Source: Calditrichota bacterium (lineage in GTDB: Bacteria > Calditrichota > Calditrichia > RBG-13-44-9 > J042). Taken from it: a DNA stretch of 64,000 bases. The notes beneath the pieces were generated by a model, which was not told the origin of the DNA, did not search any database, and saw nothing but the letters and a program-made list of their open reading frames with translations. The DNA lies in the NCBI GenBank assembly GCA_013150955.1, contig JAADJD010000012.1:1-64000 (forward strand). The letters run 5' to 3'. The position numbers and the translations under genes were made by a program. Of the stretch, positions 8,812 to 18,242 are shown in pieces. Every line of letters starts with the position of its first letter. Position 1 is the stretch's first letter.

Positions 8812-8961
8812 CGGGACATATCTTTTTGTTTTTCATTGGGATAATAGTAAAAGTTTTCGCGAAAAGCAATGGAATACTTGTCGATTCCCGCATCCAATTT
8901 CTTTTCCCTTGATTAGGGCATAGTCGTCCATTAAACTTAAAATCTTAAACTGGCGAAATCC
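8812..8961. promoter_or_regulatory. Divergent promoter region between the sensor kinase and lptF
   Basis: This 150-base gap separates start codons on opposite strands and must hold promoters for both units. No operator palindrome or repeat element is evident. Confidence 0.45.
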
Positions 8962-10410
8962 ATGAACATACTGACACGATATATCATTAAAGAGCATATC
9001 GGCCCCTTCTTTTTCTCCCTCTCGGTGATCATGTTCGTATTCATTACCAAATTCATTGTGCAGTACATCGGCAAGATCTTCGGGAAGGGGTTGCCGATTT
9101 CCACAATTATCGAATTTGTTTACCTGAATCTGGCCTGGATGCTGGCACTGGCCGTTCCCATGGCGGTACTGGTGGCATCGCTGATGGCCTTCGGTCGCCT
9201 GGCTGCGGATAACGAAATCATCATTTTAAAAACCTCGGGCATTAATTTGTATCGTAGCATTCGTCCCGCCCTGCTGGCCGCCGTGGTGCTAACGCTGATC
9301 ATGACCTGGTACAACGATCGGGTCTTGCCGGAATTCAATCATCGGGCGCGCCTGCTGTATCAAAGCATTTCCCGGAAAAAGCCCACCCTCCAGCTGGAAG
9401 AAGGTATTTATCTGGCCATGAACAATTTCCAGATCCTGGTGCAGGATATCGAACGTTCCATTGGCAAGCGACTGGTGGACAAAAGCAACATCCTGGGCCC
9501 GGAATTCAGCGACTACTCCCAGCTGGATAAACTGCGGCAGATTACCATCTTCGAGCTGGCGGAGCGCAACCTGCAGCGTACGGTCATCGCCGATTATGGC
9601 TACCTTTATTTCGACAAAAAGCGGGCATTGCTGGTGTTTACCTTATTTGATGGGGAGATTCACGAAATCGACACCCGCAAATTTTCCGAATACCGCCGAT
9701 TGACGTTCACCCGCAACGTGATTCATATTCCCGCCCCGGAACTGATCTTTAAACGATCGGAAGACAGCTGGCGGGGCGATCGGGAAATGACCATCGCCAT
9801 GATGCGGGAACGCATCCGGGAGTACCGGAAATCCATTGAAAAGGAAATCCAAATCATCCAGGAATACAAGGACAACTACCTGCCGGCACCGCAGACACTG
9901 CAACTGGACACCCATAGCAGCGATCGCCCCTTACCCCCCGGAATGAAACGCAAACTCCGCTACGGTATTTCCATCGCCCAGAGCAAAACCCAGGGCACCC
10001 GGCAACAAATCATTTCCCACACCAATAACATCGATTTTTTCAAAAAACAAATCTACAAGTACCAGGTGGAAATTCACAAAAAATTCTCCATCCCCTTCGC
10101 CAGCATTGTCTTTATATTGATTGGTGCACCATTGGGGATTCGGGCGCGTAAGGGGAGTCTGGGTATCGGGATGACCTTTAGTATTGGATTTTTCCTGCTG
10201 TACTGGGTGTGCTTGATTGGTGGAGAGGAGCTGGCCGATCGGAAATTACTGTCCCCGTTTCTGGCCATGTGGTTGCCGAACATTCTGGTGGGACTGGCCG
10301 GGATTTACCTGACCTACAAAACGGTGAAGGAAACCACCTTCATTCAATGGGAACGTTTACCGAAAGCACTGCAACTGTTTCTTAAGGGAGAAGAAGAAAC
10401 CACACCATGA
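8962..10410 (+). CDS. lptF: LptF/LptG-family LPS export permease (first copy)
   Basis: This 482-residue protein of the YjgP/YjgQ family is a transmembrane half of the LptB2FG ABC exporter, which extracts LPS from the inner membrane. It starts with the typical MNILTRYIIKEHIGPFFFSL amphipathic/TM segment. Three further N-terminal membrane spans follow (FVYLNLAWMLALAVPMAVLV; ILKTSGINLYRSIRPALLAA), then a periplasmic jelly-roll region (about 130-330) and two C-terminal spans including FSIPFASIVFILIGAPLGI. It is longer than the usual 350-370 residues because of an extra charged, probably helical stretch (about 275-355, MMRERIREYRKSIEKEIQII). It overlaps the next gene by four bases (ATGA), so the two are translationally coupled. 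lptB and lptC are not in the window. Confidence 0.9.
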   Translation: MNILTRYIIKEHIGPFFFSLSVIMFVFITKFIVQYIGKIFGKGLPISTIIEFVYLNLAWMLALAVPMAVLVASLMAFGRLAADNEIIILKTSGINLYRSIRPALLAAVVLTLIMTWYNDRVLPEFNHRARLLYQSISRKKPTLQLEEGIYLAMNNFQILVQDIERSIGKRLVDKSNILGPEFSDYSQLDKLRQITIFELAERNLQRTVIADYGYLYFDKKRALLVFTLFDGEIHEIDTRKFSEYRRLTFTRNVIHIPAPELIFKRSEDSWRGDREMTIAMMRERIREYRKSIEKEIQIIQEYKDNYLPAPQTLQLDTHSSDRPLPPGMKRKLRYGISIAQSKTQGTRQQIISHTNNIDFFKKQIYKYQVEIHKKFSIPFASIVFILIGAPLGIRARKGSLGIGMTFSIGFFLLYWVCLIGGEELADRKLLSPFLAMWLPNILVGLAGIYLTYKTVKETTFIQWERLPKALQLFLKGEEETTP

Positions 10411-11489
10411 AATTGCTGGATCGATACATCATTCGTAAATTTCTGGTGGTGCTGTTTTTCACCACACTGGCGTTCATCGTCATTTTTATCATCGTGGATC
10501 TGATTGAAAACCTGGACAAATTCCTGATGTACCGCGCCAGTCTGCCGAATGTGATCATCTACTACATTTACTACATCCCCTTCATTATCATTTTAACTCT
10601 ACCGGTTAACATGCTGCTGAGCAGCTTATTCTCCATCGGTTCCATGGCACAATACAACGAGATCATTGCCTGCCAATCTGCGGGGATTAGTCTGTACCGC
10701 ATCGTTGCTCCCCTGCTGATGCTGGCTTTCCTGATCAGTTTGCTTTCTGGCATAGCGGGAGAAACGGTGGTGCCCAAATCCAACCGGGCGCGATTAGACC
10801 TGTGGCGCTTTGAAATCAAAAAAGAAACCCGCCACATGATCCGCAAACGGGAACAGATTGCCATTCAGGACAGCGATCAGCGACAGGTTTTTATAAAGGT
10901 CTACGATGGGGCCCGCAAGCAGGCATTGCAGGTTCATATTGTGTGGACGGATGGCAACCGGATTGTTCAACGCTGGGATGCCCGAAAAATGATCTGGGAT
11001 GACCAGCGCGGGGGGTGGATGCTGCAGGATGTGACCCTGCGGCAATTTACAGAGGAGGGCGAGATCGTTCAGCACCGGGATTCTCTGGCCTACGCCCATT
11101 CTCAGATCCACCCGGACGACCTCAAGGAGCTGGAATTAAAACCGGAAGAAATGAATTACACGGAACTGAAACGATTTGTGGATCGGATGCTGGAGCTGGG
11201 TGCGGATGCCCGCAAATGGTTGGTGGATCTGTACATGAAGATTTCCTATCCGTTTGCGAACTTCATTATTGTTCTGTTTGGGGCCCCCCTGGCTTCGCGG
11301 AAACGGCGCAGTGGCCCGGCCCTTGGGTTTGCCCTGGCGCTGTTGATCAGCTTCATCTATTTCCTTTTCCTGCGCTCCGGTCAGGTGCTGGGGCACAAGG
11401 GCGAATTGTCTCCCTGGCTGGCGGCCTGGATCGGGAACATTGTTTTTGGCATTGGCGGCATCCTGCTGATGCTGAAAATCCGAAAGTAA
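10407..11489 (+). CDS. lptG: LptF/LptG-family LPS export permease (second copy)
   Basis: This 360-residue YjgP/YjgQ permease is of normal family length and is translationally coupled to the preceding homologue through ATGA. It has MKLLDRYIIRKFLVVLFFTT, the spans IIYYIYYIPFIIILTLPVNML and ISLYRIVAPLLMLAFLISLL, a periplasmic beta-rich domain (about 120-255) and C-terminal spans (FANFIIVLFGAPLASRKRRS). As the partner subunit it should pair with LptF over LptB. Which of the two is F and which G follows gene order and length and is not certain. The stop codon is followed 16 bases later by a nested pair of palindromic elements. Confidence 0.88.
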   Translation: MKLLDRYIIRKFLVVLFFTTLAFIVIFIIVDLIENLDKFLMYRASLPNVIIYYIYYIPFIIILTLPVNMLLSSLFSIGSMAQYNEIIACQSAGISLYRIVAPLLMLAFLISLLSGIAGETVVPKSNRARLDLWRFEIKKETRHMIRKREQIAIQDSDQRQVFIKVYDGARKQALQVHIVWTDGNRIVQRWDARKMIWDDQRGGWMLQDVTLRQFTEEGEIVQHRDSLAYAHSQIHPDDLKELELKPEEMNYTELKRFVDRMLELGADARKWLVDLYMKISYPFANFIIVLFGAPLASRKRRSGPALGFALALLISFIYFLFLRSGQVLGHKGELSPWLAAWIGNIVFGIGGILLMLKIRK

Positions 11490-11510
11490 TCCCCAACGAT
11501 TCCTCATAAA

Positions 11511-11861
11511 CCCAGATTATATATTAGAACCACGAATTACACGAATTAACACAAATAAACCCAAATAATGTTTTAAACCACGAATCACACGAATGAATTC
11601 GAATCATATCAACAAAATAGCGAATATATCCCGGGAAACATTTTCATCCAGACACAATCCAATGTATTTTATTGGTTTTATTTGTATTAATTCGTGTAAT
11701 TCGTAGGCTATTGCTTAATCTGGGATAAAAATAATCAGATACATTGGATTGGATTGGATTAGATTAGATCTGAATGAAAATTTGTTACGGGGTTTATTCG
11801 TTATTTTGTGGACATGTTTTAGTTTCATTCGCGGGATTCGCGGTTACCTGCATCATTTGGG
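11511..11861 (+). repeat. Palindromic element, copy B outer (interrupted by copy B inner)
   Basis: The left part 11511-11559 (CCCAGATTATAT ... ACACAAATAAA) and right part 11730-11861 (AATAATCAGATACATTGG ... CATCATTTGGG) make one forward element once the insert 11560-11724 and one ATAAA are removed. The right part contains a small ggatt-type pentanucleotide expansion (about 11747-11768). Confidence 0.85.
11560..11724 (-). mobile_element. Palindromic element, copy B inner, inserted into copy B outer
   Basis: This 165-bp inverted copy begins CCCAAATAATG and ends TTAATCTGGG, with the central block ttttcatccagac. It is flanked by ATAAA on both sides (11555-11559 and 11725-11729), a 5-bp target-site duplication inside the outer element. 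Confidence 0.88.
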
Positions 11862-11900
11862 TTAAGGGTGGGATGGAGTTGCCACGTTGGGGTGGCGTCC

Positions 11901-13007
11901 TCAATCTTCCTGTAACCCATTCACCAGATGGCGGGCCACTTTGATCAGAGTTCGGGGAGAGGCCAGCATGTTGGTGTAGCTGGCGTTTGCCAGGGGACAG
12001 TGACATTCTTTGTTGCGAATGCTGCGACGGATCTTTTTCGCCTGTCCACTTGTCCAGACCTTCTTAAAATCGTAATCATGATCGCGTAAATTGCCCATGG
12101 AATCCGCCCGGATACAACAGGGCCACACTTCCCCATCCGGCGAAATCTGAGCCGACATGATTCCCGCAAAACAGGGGATGACCTGGGTTTGCTGACTTAA
12201 AATTTGCTTCACCAGCTGATAATATTCGTAACGAAAGGCCTGCGCGATCTGAGCAACCCCGTTCATTTTCCGCTCCCGCATTCGAGAACGCAGGTAATCG
12301 ATGGCGCGAGAATATCGCTCCAGATCGGGTGTAATGGGCTCCCCCATCGTTCCCAGCTCGACCCGCTGCTCGGCAATTTCGGTAATGTAAGAATCGGGTT
12401 CCAGCTGAATGAGGCCGTCATAAATTTCCCGGAATTCATCCACATTGAAATTCGAAATTACCGTATGAATCCCGATGGTCAAATTGGGATAGCGCTTCAG
12501 CTCCTTCAGGATCCGATAAGTTTCCATTGCCTTTTTAAAATTATCCTTCAACCCGCGGATACGATCGTGTTTCTCACCCAGCTGATCCAGCGAAAGGTTT
12601 ATGATTACCTCGGAACGGGGGCAATTTTTTAAAATGTCTTCTACCTGAGTCCCCACCAGCTGAGGCAAACTTCCATTGGTTGGAATATTGATGATGCCGG
12701 GCTCACAATAGCGATAAGCCAGTTTTACAATCTCTGCAATGTCCTTCCGCAAAAATGGCTCCCCTCCGCTAAAGGTGAACCAGTAAGGGGCCTTTCCCAG
12801 ATTGCGGAAAAGTTTCTCGTATTCTTCCGGGGTGAATCGTTTGACCTTCTTCAAATAAATATTGCAGGTCATACACCGCGAGTTGCAGGCATACAGCAAA
12901 CTGATGGTGATGTTTACCGGAAACAGGGAAGGTTTGCCCAGTATTCGAAAGGCATGAAATGCCGGCAATTTGGACAATAATTGTATTTTCTTTAATGTGG
13001 GATTCAT
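11901..13007 (-). CDS. Radical SAM protein with SPASM-like C-terminal cysteines
   Basis: The protein has 368 residues. The radical-SAM cluster motif is CNSRCMTCN (CxxxCxxC, near residue 41), followed by FTFSGGEPFLRKD (the GGEP SAM-binding motif). The C-terminal third has a SPASM-like set: PCFAGIMSAQISPDGEVWPC, the adjacent CC, and a CHCPLANASY block, which could ligate a second Fe-S cluster. It belongs to the large SPASM/MoaA-type family, whose substrates range from peptides to lipids and sugars; the substrate cannot be read from sequence. It lies 34 bases downstream of a geranylgeranyl-reductase-family flavoprotein on the same strand, so a role in modifying an isoprenoid or lipid head group is possible but speculative. 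Confidence 0.88.
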   Translation of the reverse strand: MNPTLKKIQLLSKLPAFHAFRILGKPSLFPVNITISLLYACNSRCMTCNIYLKKVKRFTPEEYEKLFRNLGKAPYWFTFSGGEPFLRKDIAEIVKLAYRYCEPGIINIPTNGSLPQLVGTQVEDILKNCPRSEVIINLSLDQLGEKHDRIRGLKDNFKKAMETYRILKELKRYPNLTIGIHTVISNFNVDEFREIYDGLIQLEPDSYITEIAEQRVELGTMGEPITPDLERYSRAIDYLRSRMRERKMNGVAQIAQAFRYEYYQLVKQILSQQTQVIPCFAGIMSAQISPDGEVWPCCIRADSMGNLRDHDYDFKKVWTSGQAKKIRRSIRNKECHCPLANASYTNMLASPRTLIKVARHLVNGLQED

Positions 13008-13041
13008 GCTGCGCTCTTCTTGAAACGTTTCTCCATCGGGA

Positions 13042-14238
13042 TCACTTGTGCGTTAACAGCACTTCGTTGTCTGCCCGCCGCGCATGGGGTTCCCCCAGAA
13101 CGGGATGCGTCAGAATTTTTATTTTGTCCCACCGGTTGTACTTGGCACCAAACGCGATCACAGCCAGCAGTTTAATGGGAAATGACTGCCCCAACTTCAG
13201 GCTGTGGATAATGATGCGTGAGATGAGGATCTGTTTACGCAGATCTTTCAGCAAACGCTCTTCCAGCGCCTGATCGTAGCGCTTCAGAAACTGTTCGGAA
13301 TAGTCCTTTCGGGCCAGACTTTCCAGCAACACCGGTGCACAGACTTCCGCAGCATCGATGGCGTAATCGATGCCGGCCCCGAAGAGCGGGCTGACCATTC
13401 CCGCCGCATCACCAAGGATGACCTGAGAGTCGTCCGAAAAGTGGCGAATTAATTTCATGGGAATAAAGCCACCTTTTTTGTCCAGGATCTTCCGATCCCT
13501 GAGCAGCGAAGCCGTCTGCTCATATTCCTCAATAAAATAAAAAAGTTTTTCTTTGACTTTTAACCCCCGATCGATCTCTGCCTGAATGGTACCCACTCCA
13601 ATATTGGCGTCCTCACGATTGGGAAAGATCCAGCCATAGCCCCAGGGCGCCAGCCGGGGATCCAGATACACCCGCATTTCCTGAGGATCGAAGGGAACGC
13701 CCTCCACCTCGTAAGCATAAGCATACGCCCAGAAAGGCCGGTTGTGATCATGCTGAAAACGGGGATTATGCCGACCCAGCGTATGAGGGCCATCGGCAAA
13801 GGCCACGATCCGGGCCTGAACCCGGTAGCGCTCGCGGGATGCGCGATCCAGAAGTTCCACCTCCACCTGGCCACTCCCCTTTACCCGATATCCCAGTGCA
13901 CGGGTAAAATTCACCAGGCGGGCCCCTTCCAGGGCGGCGCTTTCCGCCAGATGGCGGTCAAATACCCGGCGCTTTACGGTAACCTGATCGCATTCAAAAC
14001 ACACTTCACCCCAGGGCATGCGGAACACGTTTCGGGTAATGTGTTGTTCCATGACTCCGGGATTGTCCACATAGCGGTCGAAATAGGGCTTGTCCAGCAA
14101 TCCACCACACGCGGTTGTTTTCCCGGAATATTCATCCTTTTCGACCAGTAGCACCGAAGCGCCCTGCTTTGCCAGTAAACGGGCCAGGACGGAGCCGGCT
14201 ACACCCGCCCCGATGATTACAACGTCATATGTCCCCAC
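13042..14238 (-). CDS. Geranylgeranyl reductase family FAD-dependent oxidoreductase (GGR-1)
   Basis: The protein has 398 residues. The GTG start at 14238 is supported by AAGGAG 7 bases upstream. The N-terminal dinucleotide-binding motif is DVVIIGAGVAGSVLARLLAK, followed by EKD and the CGGLLDK segment typical of the family. The substrate-cavity motif is PWGYGWIFPNREDANIGVG (archaeal GGRs have YxWxFP), and the FAD-contact motif is VILGDAAGMVSPLFGAGIDY. Family members hydrogenate isoprenoid double bonds of chlorophyll side chains, archaeal lipids, quinones or dolichol phosphates. It is 34 bases from the radical SAM gene. The presence of a second GGR at 17010, a UbiA enzyme and a GGPP-type synthase nearby suggests a lipid with a saturated prenyl chain. 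The exact substrate is unknown. Confidence 0.88.
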   Translation of the reverse strand: MGTYDVVIIGAGVAGSVLARLLAKQGASVLLVEKDEYSGKTTACGGLLDKPYFDRYVDNPGVMEQHITRNVFRMPWGEVCFECDQVTVKRRVFDRHLAESAALEGARLVNFTRALGYRVKGSGQVEVELLDRASRERYRVQARIVAFADGPHTLGRHNPRFQHDHNRPFWAYAYAYEVEGVPFDPQEMRVYLDPRLAPWGYGWIFPNREDANIGVGTIQAEIDRGLKVKEKLFYFIEEYEQTASLLRDRKILDKKGGFIPMKLIRHFSDDSQVILGDAAGMVSPLFGAGIDYAIDAAEVCAPVLLESLARKDYSEQFLKRYDQALEERLLKDLRKQILISRIIIHSLKLGQSFPIKLLAVIAFGAKYNRWDKIKILTHPVLGEPHARRADNEVLLTHK

Positions 14239-14419
14239 AGCCTGTCTCCTTTTTACACCATCCCTGTACTTACCTCATGTTCGGCACTTCCGCCGAATTC
14301 CTAAATTCATTATCTTCAATAATAAACCTGCATTAAATAAAATAAATGTGATCAAATAATGCGGGTAAAGGAAAATTTTTTTTGAAAACTCCACCCGCCA
14401 GGTCGCTATCGCCAATACA
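14239..14419. other. AT-rich intergenic segment upstream of GGR-1
   Basis: The 410-base gap between the GGR-1 start and the next gene's terminator holds this AT-rich stretch, where the GGR-1/radical SAM promoter should lie, followed by repeat copy C. I see no gene here. Confidence 0.4.
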
Positions 14420-14584
14420 CCCAGATGATGCATTGGCCTACGAATTACACGAATTAAAACGAATAAAAAATAATAAAATCCATCTGGGATATCTGGATGA
14501 AAATGTGTTCCAGGGTTTATTCATGATTTTGGAGATATCTTCCGGTTTCATTCGCGCAATTCGCGGTTTAACGCATTATTTGGG
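14420..14584 (+). repeat. 165-bp palindromic element, copy C
   Basis: The copy runs from CCCAGATGATGC to CGCATTATTTGGG with ggatgaaaatgtgttcc inside. Flanks are ATACA (left) and ATAAA (right), a partial target duplication. It abuts the terminator of the VCBS protein gene. Confidence 0.88.
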
Positions 14585-14586
14585 AT

Positions 14587-14619
14587 AAAAAAAGCGGTGG
14601 CCAGCTCTGACCACCGCTT
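14587..14619 (-). terminator. Rho-independent terminator of the VCBS/T9SS gene
   Basis: On the minus strand aagcggtgg...ccaccgctt (arms 14592-14600 and 14611-14619) is a perfect 9-bp stem followed by a T run. It lies about 30 bases past the stop at 14649. Confidence 0.85.
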
Positions 14620-14648
14620 CCTCACCAGGCAGTATGTTATGGAAAGGA

Positions 14649-16922
14649 TCAGCGCAACAACGTCAGGCGTTTGCTGACAAAACGATTATTGACTTTGAGC
14701 ACGTAAATATAATTCCCACTGGCCACCATACGTCCCGATTCGTCCCGACCATCCCAGGTGGTTAAATAATTCCCGGCCACCAGATTCCCCTGAAACAGCG
14801 TGCGAATCGGGCGCCCCAGCATATCAAAAATCTGTACGTTCACCCGGGACGTCCCTCCGTCCGCATTTTTGGGCACACCGAATTCAATCACCGTGCGATG
14901 ATTAAACGGGTTGGGGTAGTTTTGTCCCAAAACCAGCGTGCGGGGAATGCCCAATCCGCGCACTTTGACCAGATCGCCCACGGTAAAGGTTGCCAACACG
15001 GTCTTTTGCTCATAGCGGCGACCTGATAGATCCACATCGTACAATTTGTACACGTAGGTCATCCCCGGTTCCACCCGACGATCCAGGTACCGATATACTT
15101 TACCCAGATTGGAATTGCCCAGTCCGACCAGAGCGTCTTCCCATTCGTAAGAAGCAATTCGTTGAAAGGTCGTATCCCAATCGCTCTTGCGCCATAATTC
15201 AAATCCCAGATTATTCAGCTCGCTTTGCGTCTCCCAGGTGAGCTCAATTCCCTCATCCGTGGAAGTGGCGGTAAAGGACACCAGTTGCACCGGTAACGGA
15301 TTATCCGGGGTGCTGGAGCCGAGCGTAAATTTAGAATAGCGCTTCAGTTCGCTGGTCAAACCGGTAACCAGGATGGTGTTGTTAACATCATCCACGGTCT
15401 GGCTGGTTCCCACCTTATACCACTGCTGGTTGGTTTCATCCCAGGCACAGATGATCAGGGCCTGTTCGTTATCAATGGCAGACCATTCGGAAATGCCGTC
15501 GTAGCTGAAGGTGATATCGCACTGATAGGTGGACTTGTCCGTTTTAATGGTGTAAAAACCGCTAACGGCAATGTGGTCGACACCGGTGGCCAGTTTATTG
15601 CGATTGGCATTTTCATTGTGGTTGTAAAATACGGACACATTTCCGGCATCGCCGCTCACAAAATCGATGACGACTTTACCGTTCCAGAAACTGGTTGGTG
15701 GTTGATCGCCGGCGGCGATGTATTGATTGTCATCCTGATCGTTCGCCCACCAGGCCAGCTGCCAGGCATCCTGCGCGGTTCCAATAATATCCACATCCCC
15801 GTCGCCATCCATGTCTGCCGCCGTTACAAAATAAGCATAAGTAAAAGTGGTAGTGATGACATGCTCCGTGAAGTTCAAACTGCCGTCGTTTTCAAACCAG
15901 CTGACGGTATTATCGTTGTCCGCACAGGCCACAATGTCCAGATCCGTATCGCCATCCACATCCACCACAAATACATCGCGGGTATAGGTAAAATTGCTTT
16001 TGATCACCGTTTTTGTGCCAAAGGTACCGGTGCCATCATTGGCCCACCAATCGATGGACTGGGCTTTGTACCCTGCCCCCACAATGTCGATATCATTATC
16101 CCTGTCCAGATCCACCGCATGGAAGCCGTTGGCCCCATAGGTCTGTTCGATGATCTGCTGTTGCGTCCAGCTACCGGCATTTTGCGCCCACCAGCGCACA
16201 TCGTCATCGGTGCTGGGCGTGGCGTTTAAATTGACCCACTGACCCGCCACCACATCCCAGTCATTGTCCCCATCAAAATCTTCGATAAAAATGGCAATGG
16301 GGGTGGAATAGGTGGCGATCAATCGCGCGGTAAACGCGGGCGGATTCGCCCCATTATTTTCAAACCAGCGCAGGGAATCGGTAACCAGGGTGCCGCCACT
16401 GGCATCATCGCCCATACCATCGATGATGTCCAGATCGCCATCCTGATCCAGATCCTTTACCTGAATTTCGTACGTGTTAAATCCGTAGCCGCCCAGCAGG
16501 CGCTTTACCCAGCCACCATCTCCGGGTGTCTGGTCATTCTCAAACCAGGCCGGCGACGTGCTGGCCGCATTTCCGGCCACAATATCGGGATATCCATCGC
16601 CGTTTAAATCGCCGACCGCTAATCCCCGGGCACCAAACATCTCAAAGTCCACATCCACTGCGGTGAACACTTCGTTCCCATTATTGATGAACGTGGTCAC
16701 GTTCACCCGGGAAGGATCCTCCGCACCGGCTCCTTCGGGATTGAGCGTCACCACGATGTCGTAATCCCCATCGTTATCCAGATCCACAACGGCGTGCTTT
16801 TTCGCACCAGTTAGCGTGTCCGTGATAATGGTTTTTGTCCAGGTGATTTGTGACCACAGGCTGGCGGGCAACAAGATGAACAACAACCAGAAGAACTTAT
16901 CCCTCTTCAATATCTCCCCCAC
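14649..16922 (-). CDS. Exported VCBS-repeat protein with T9SS sorting domain
   Basis: The protein has about 757 residues. The start is uncertain. I choose GTG at 16922 because it gives a clean signal peptide (MGEILKRDKFFWLLFILLPA, cleavage near LWSQ); a frame start at GTG 16988 has no ribosome site, and TTG 16907 is also possible. About seven VCBS/FG-GAP blades (VVDLDNDGDYDIVV, DLNGDGYPDIVAG, DLDQDGDLDIIDG, DFDGDNDWDVVAG, DLDRDNDIDIVGAG, DVDGDTDLDIVAC, DMDGDGDVDIIG) fill about residues 50-410. An immunoglobulin/FnIII-like region follows (LVSFTATSTDEGIELTWETQ), then a type A sorting domain (GQNYPNPFNHRTVIEF ... TTWDGRDESGRMVASGNYIY ... RLTLLR). It is probably a calcium-stabilised surface propeller for adhesion or binding. 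The ligand is unknown. Confidence 0.85.
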   Translation of the reverse strand: MGEILKRDKFFWLLFILLPASLWSQITWTKTIITDTLTGAKKHAVVDLDNDGDYDIVVTLNPEGAGAEDPSRVNVTTFINNGNEVFTAVDVDFEMFGARGLAVGDLNGDGYPDIVAGNAASTSPAWFENDQTPGDGGWVKRLLGGYGFNTYEIQVKDLDQDGDLDIIDGMGDDASGGTLVTDSLRWFENNGANPPAFTARLIATYSTPIAIFIEDFDGDNDWDVVAGQWVNLNATPSTDDDVRWWAQNAGSWTQQQIIEQTYGANGFHAVDLDRDNDIDIVGAGYKAQSIDWWANDGTGTFGTKTVIKSNFTYTRDVFVVDVDGDTDLDIVACADNDNTVSWFENDGSLNFTEHVITTTFTYAYFVTAADMDGDGDVDIIGTAQDAWQLAWWANDQDDNQYIAAGDQPPTSFWNGKVVIDFVSGDAGNVSVFYNHNENANRNKLATGVDHIAVSGFYTIKTDKSTYQCDITFSYDGISEWSAIDNEQALIICAWDETNQQWYKVGTSQTVDDVNNTILVTGLTSELKRYSKFTLGSSTPDNPLPVQLVSFTATSTDEGIELTWETQSELNNLGFELWRKSDWDTTFQRIASYEWEDALVGLGNSNLGKVYRYLDRRVEPGMTYVYKLYDVDLSGRRYEQKTVLATFTVGDLVKVRGLGIPRTLVLGQNYPNPFNHRTVIEFGVPKNADGGTSRVNVQIFDMLGRPIRTLFQGNLVAGNYLTTWDGRDESGRMVASGNYIYVLKVNNRFVSKRLTLLR

Positions 16923-17009
16923 TTGATTTTTTGCCTTGAAAAATAATACCTCTCCCCCCGTAAAAAAGTGACGTTTATCCAATTTCACTTTATTAATAAA
17001 TCGAAATTT

Positions 17010-18242
17010 TTAACGGCGCAAGAGAAAAATTTTTAACCAGAACAACGGGTTAATGAATGTGTATCGGGGCAGTGGCCGGCCATACACGGCGATAAAAAAG
17101 TTGGCAAAAATTCGGTTTTCGCTGACCTTACGCAGGAACCACCGGGTAAACTTTTCGGACTTGAACTTGTTCTTTAACCATCCGGAATAGATGAATCCCG
17201 GAAGGATAGTCCGGCGCCACCACTCTTCATAGGGCAACAGCGCTTTCCAGGAAGTATCGCCTTTTTGCAATGCCCGGACACCAAACTCCGCGGCAAATTT
17301 GGCACTTAAAATGGCGTAATAAATGCCTCCACCGGTAACCGGGTTGATGAATGCCGCCGCGTCGCCAATCAAGATCAGTCCATCGGCAACGCGGCGTCCC
17401 GGTAACGTACCCAGCGGCAGGGGAGCTCCCCGAATCCGATCCACCGGACGAGCACCCTCCAGCACTTCCCGTACGCGGGGATTTTCCTGCAGTACCTCTT
17501 CAAAAATTTGCCGGATGGTTTTGCCGTAACGTTGCTTGCAGCTTTTGTCCATCATGATGCCCACATTGGCGCGCGTTTCGGAAACGGGGAAAATCCACAA
17601 ATAGCCGGGCAACGTCTTCCTGTCATAAAATAAATGAACGGCGGGATCGAATCGCTTTCCTTCATAATACACCCGCAGGCCATCAAAACGATGTGCGTCC
17701 GTGGGGGTGAGCAAACCCGATAAGCGGGCCACTCGCGATTTGCCCCCATCCGCGCCGATGAGCAGATCGGTTTCGATGGGCACCCGATCGTTCGTGCGCA
17801 AGTCTCGAAGTTCCAGTAACCAGCGACCATTCTGTCGGGACATGGATTCCAGCTTGTGCTGGGTAAGCGTCTCGCATGCCGCTTCGGCGGCTTTTTCGAA
17901 CAATGCATGATCAAAAATCAATCGGGGAATGCAGCCGGACTTGGTACTGGCATCCGGTTTTAATCCCCCAAACACCGCCACATGGTAATCGGGGGAATAC
18001 ACCCGCAACTGGTGAATTTTAAACCCATTGGCAAAGAGCTGCTGTTCATCAAATCCCAGATCGGTGAGCAGCTGAAACGTTTTCAGGGGAATGCCATCGC
18101 CACAAATTTTGTCCCGCGGAAATCGCGCCTTGTCCACCAGCAGTGGCTGAATTCCCTTTCGAGAAAAGTAGATGGCCGCAGCCGAGCCAGCTGGCCCGGC
18201 ACCCACGATGACCACCGGATAGTAGGAAGCCGACTTTTTCAT
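17010..18242 (-). CDS. Geranylgeranyl reductase family FAD-dependent oxidoreductase (GGR-2)
   Basis: The protein has 410 residues. The FAD-binding motif is VVIVGAGPAGSAAAIYFSRK, followed by DKARFPRDKICGDGI (the family DKxCGxG segment), LIGADGGKSRVAR, the cavity motif LPGYLWIFPVSETRANVG and GDAAAFINPVTGGGIYYAI. It belongs to the GGR/protein-chain-saturating flavoproteins, as GGR-1 does, but the two are clearly different in sequence. Its ATG overlaps the stop of the upstream flippase gene (ATGA, 18239-18242), so the two proteins are made together. That coupling suggests its substrate is the polyprenyl carrier, or a polyprenyl lipid, handled by the flippase, as archaeal GGR homologues saturate dolichol phosphate. 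This function is inference. The C-terminus is rich in aromatic and hydrophobic residues, which could aid membrane association. Confidence 0.86.
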   Translation of the reverse strand: MKKSASYYPVVIVGAGPAGSAAAIYFSRKGIQPLLVDKARFPRDKICGDGIPLKTFQLLTDLGFDEQQLFANGFKIHQLRVYSPDYHVAVFGGLKPDASTKSGCIPRLIFDHALFEKAAEAACETLTQHKLESMSRQNGRWLLELRDLRTNDRVPIETDLLIGADGGKSRVARLSGLLTPTDAHRFDGLRVYYEGKRFDPAVHLFYDRKTLPGYLWIFPVSETRANVGIMMDKSCKQRYGKTIRQIFEEVLQENPRVREVLEGARPVDRIRGAPLPLGTLPGRRVADGLILIGDAAAFINPVTGGGIYYAILSAKFAAEFGVRALQKGDTSWKALLPYEEWWRRTILPGFIYSGWLKNKFKSEKFTRWFLRKVSENRIFANFFIAVYGRPLPRYTFINPLFWLKIFLLRR

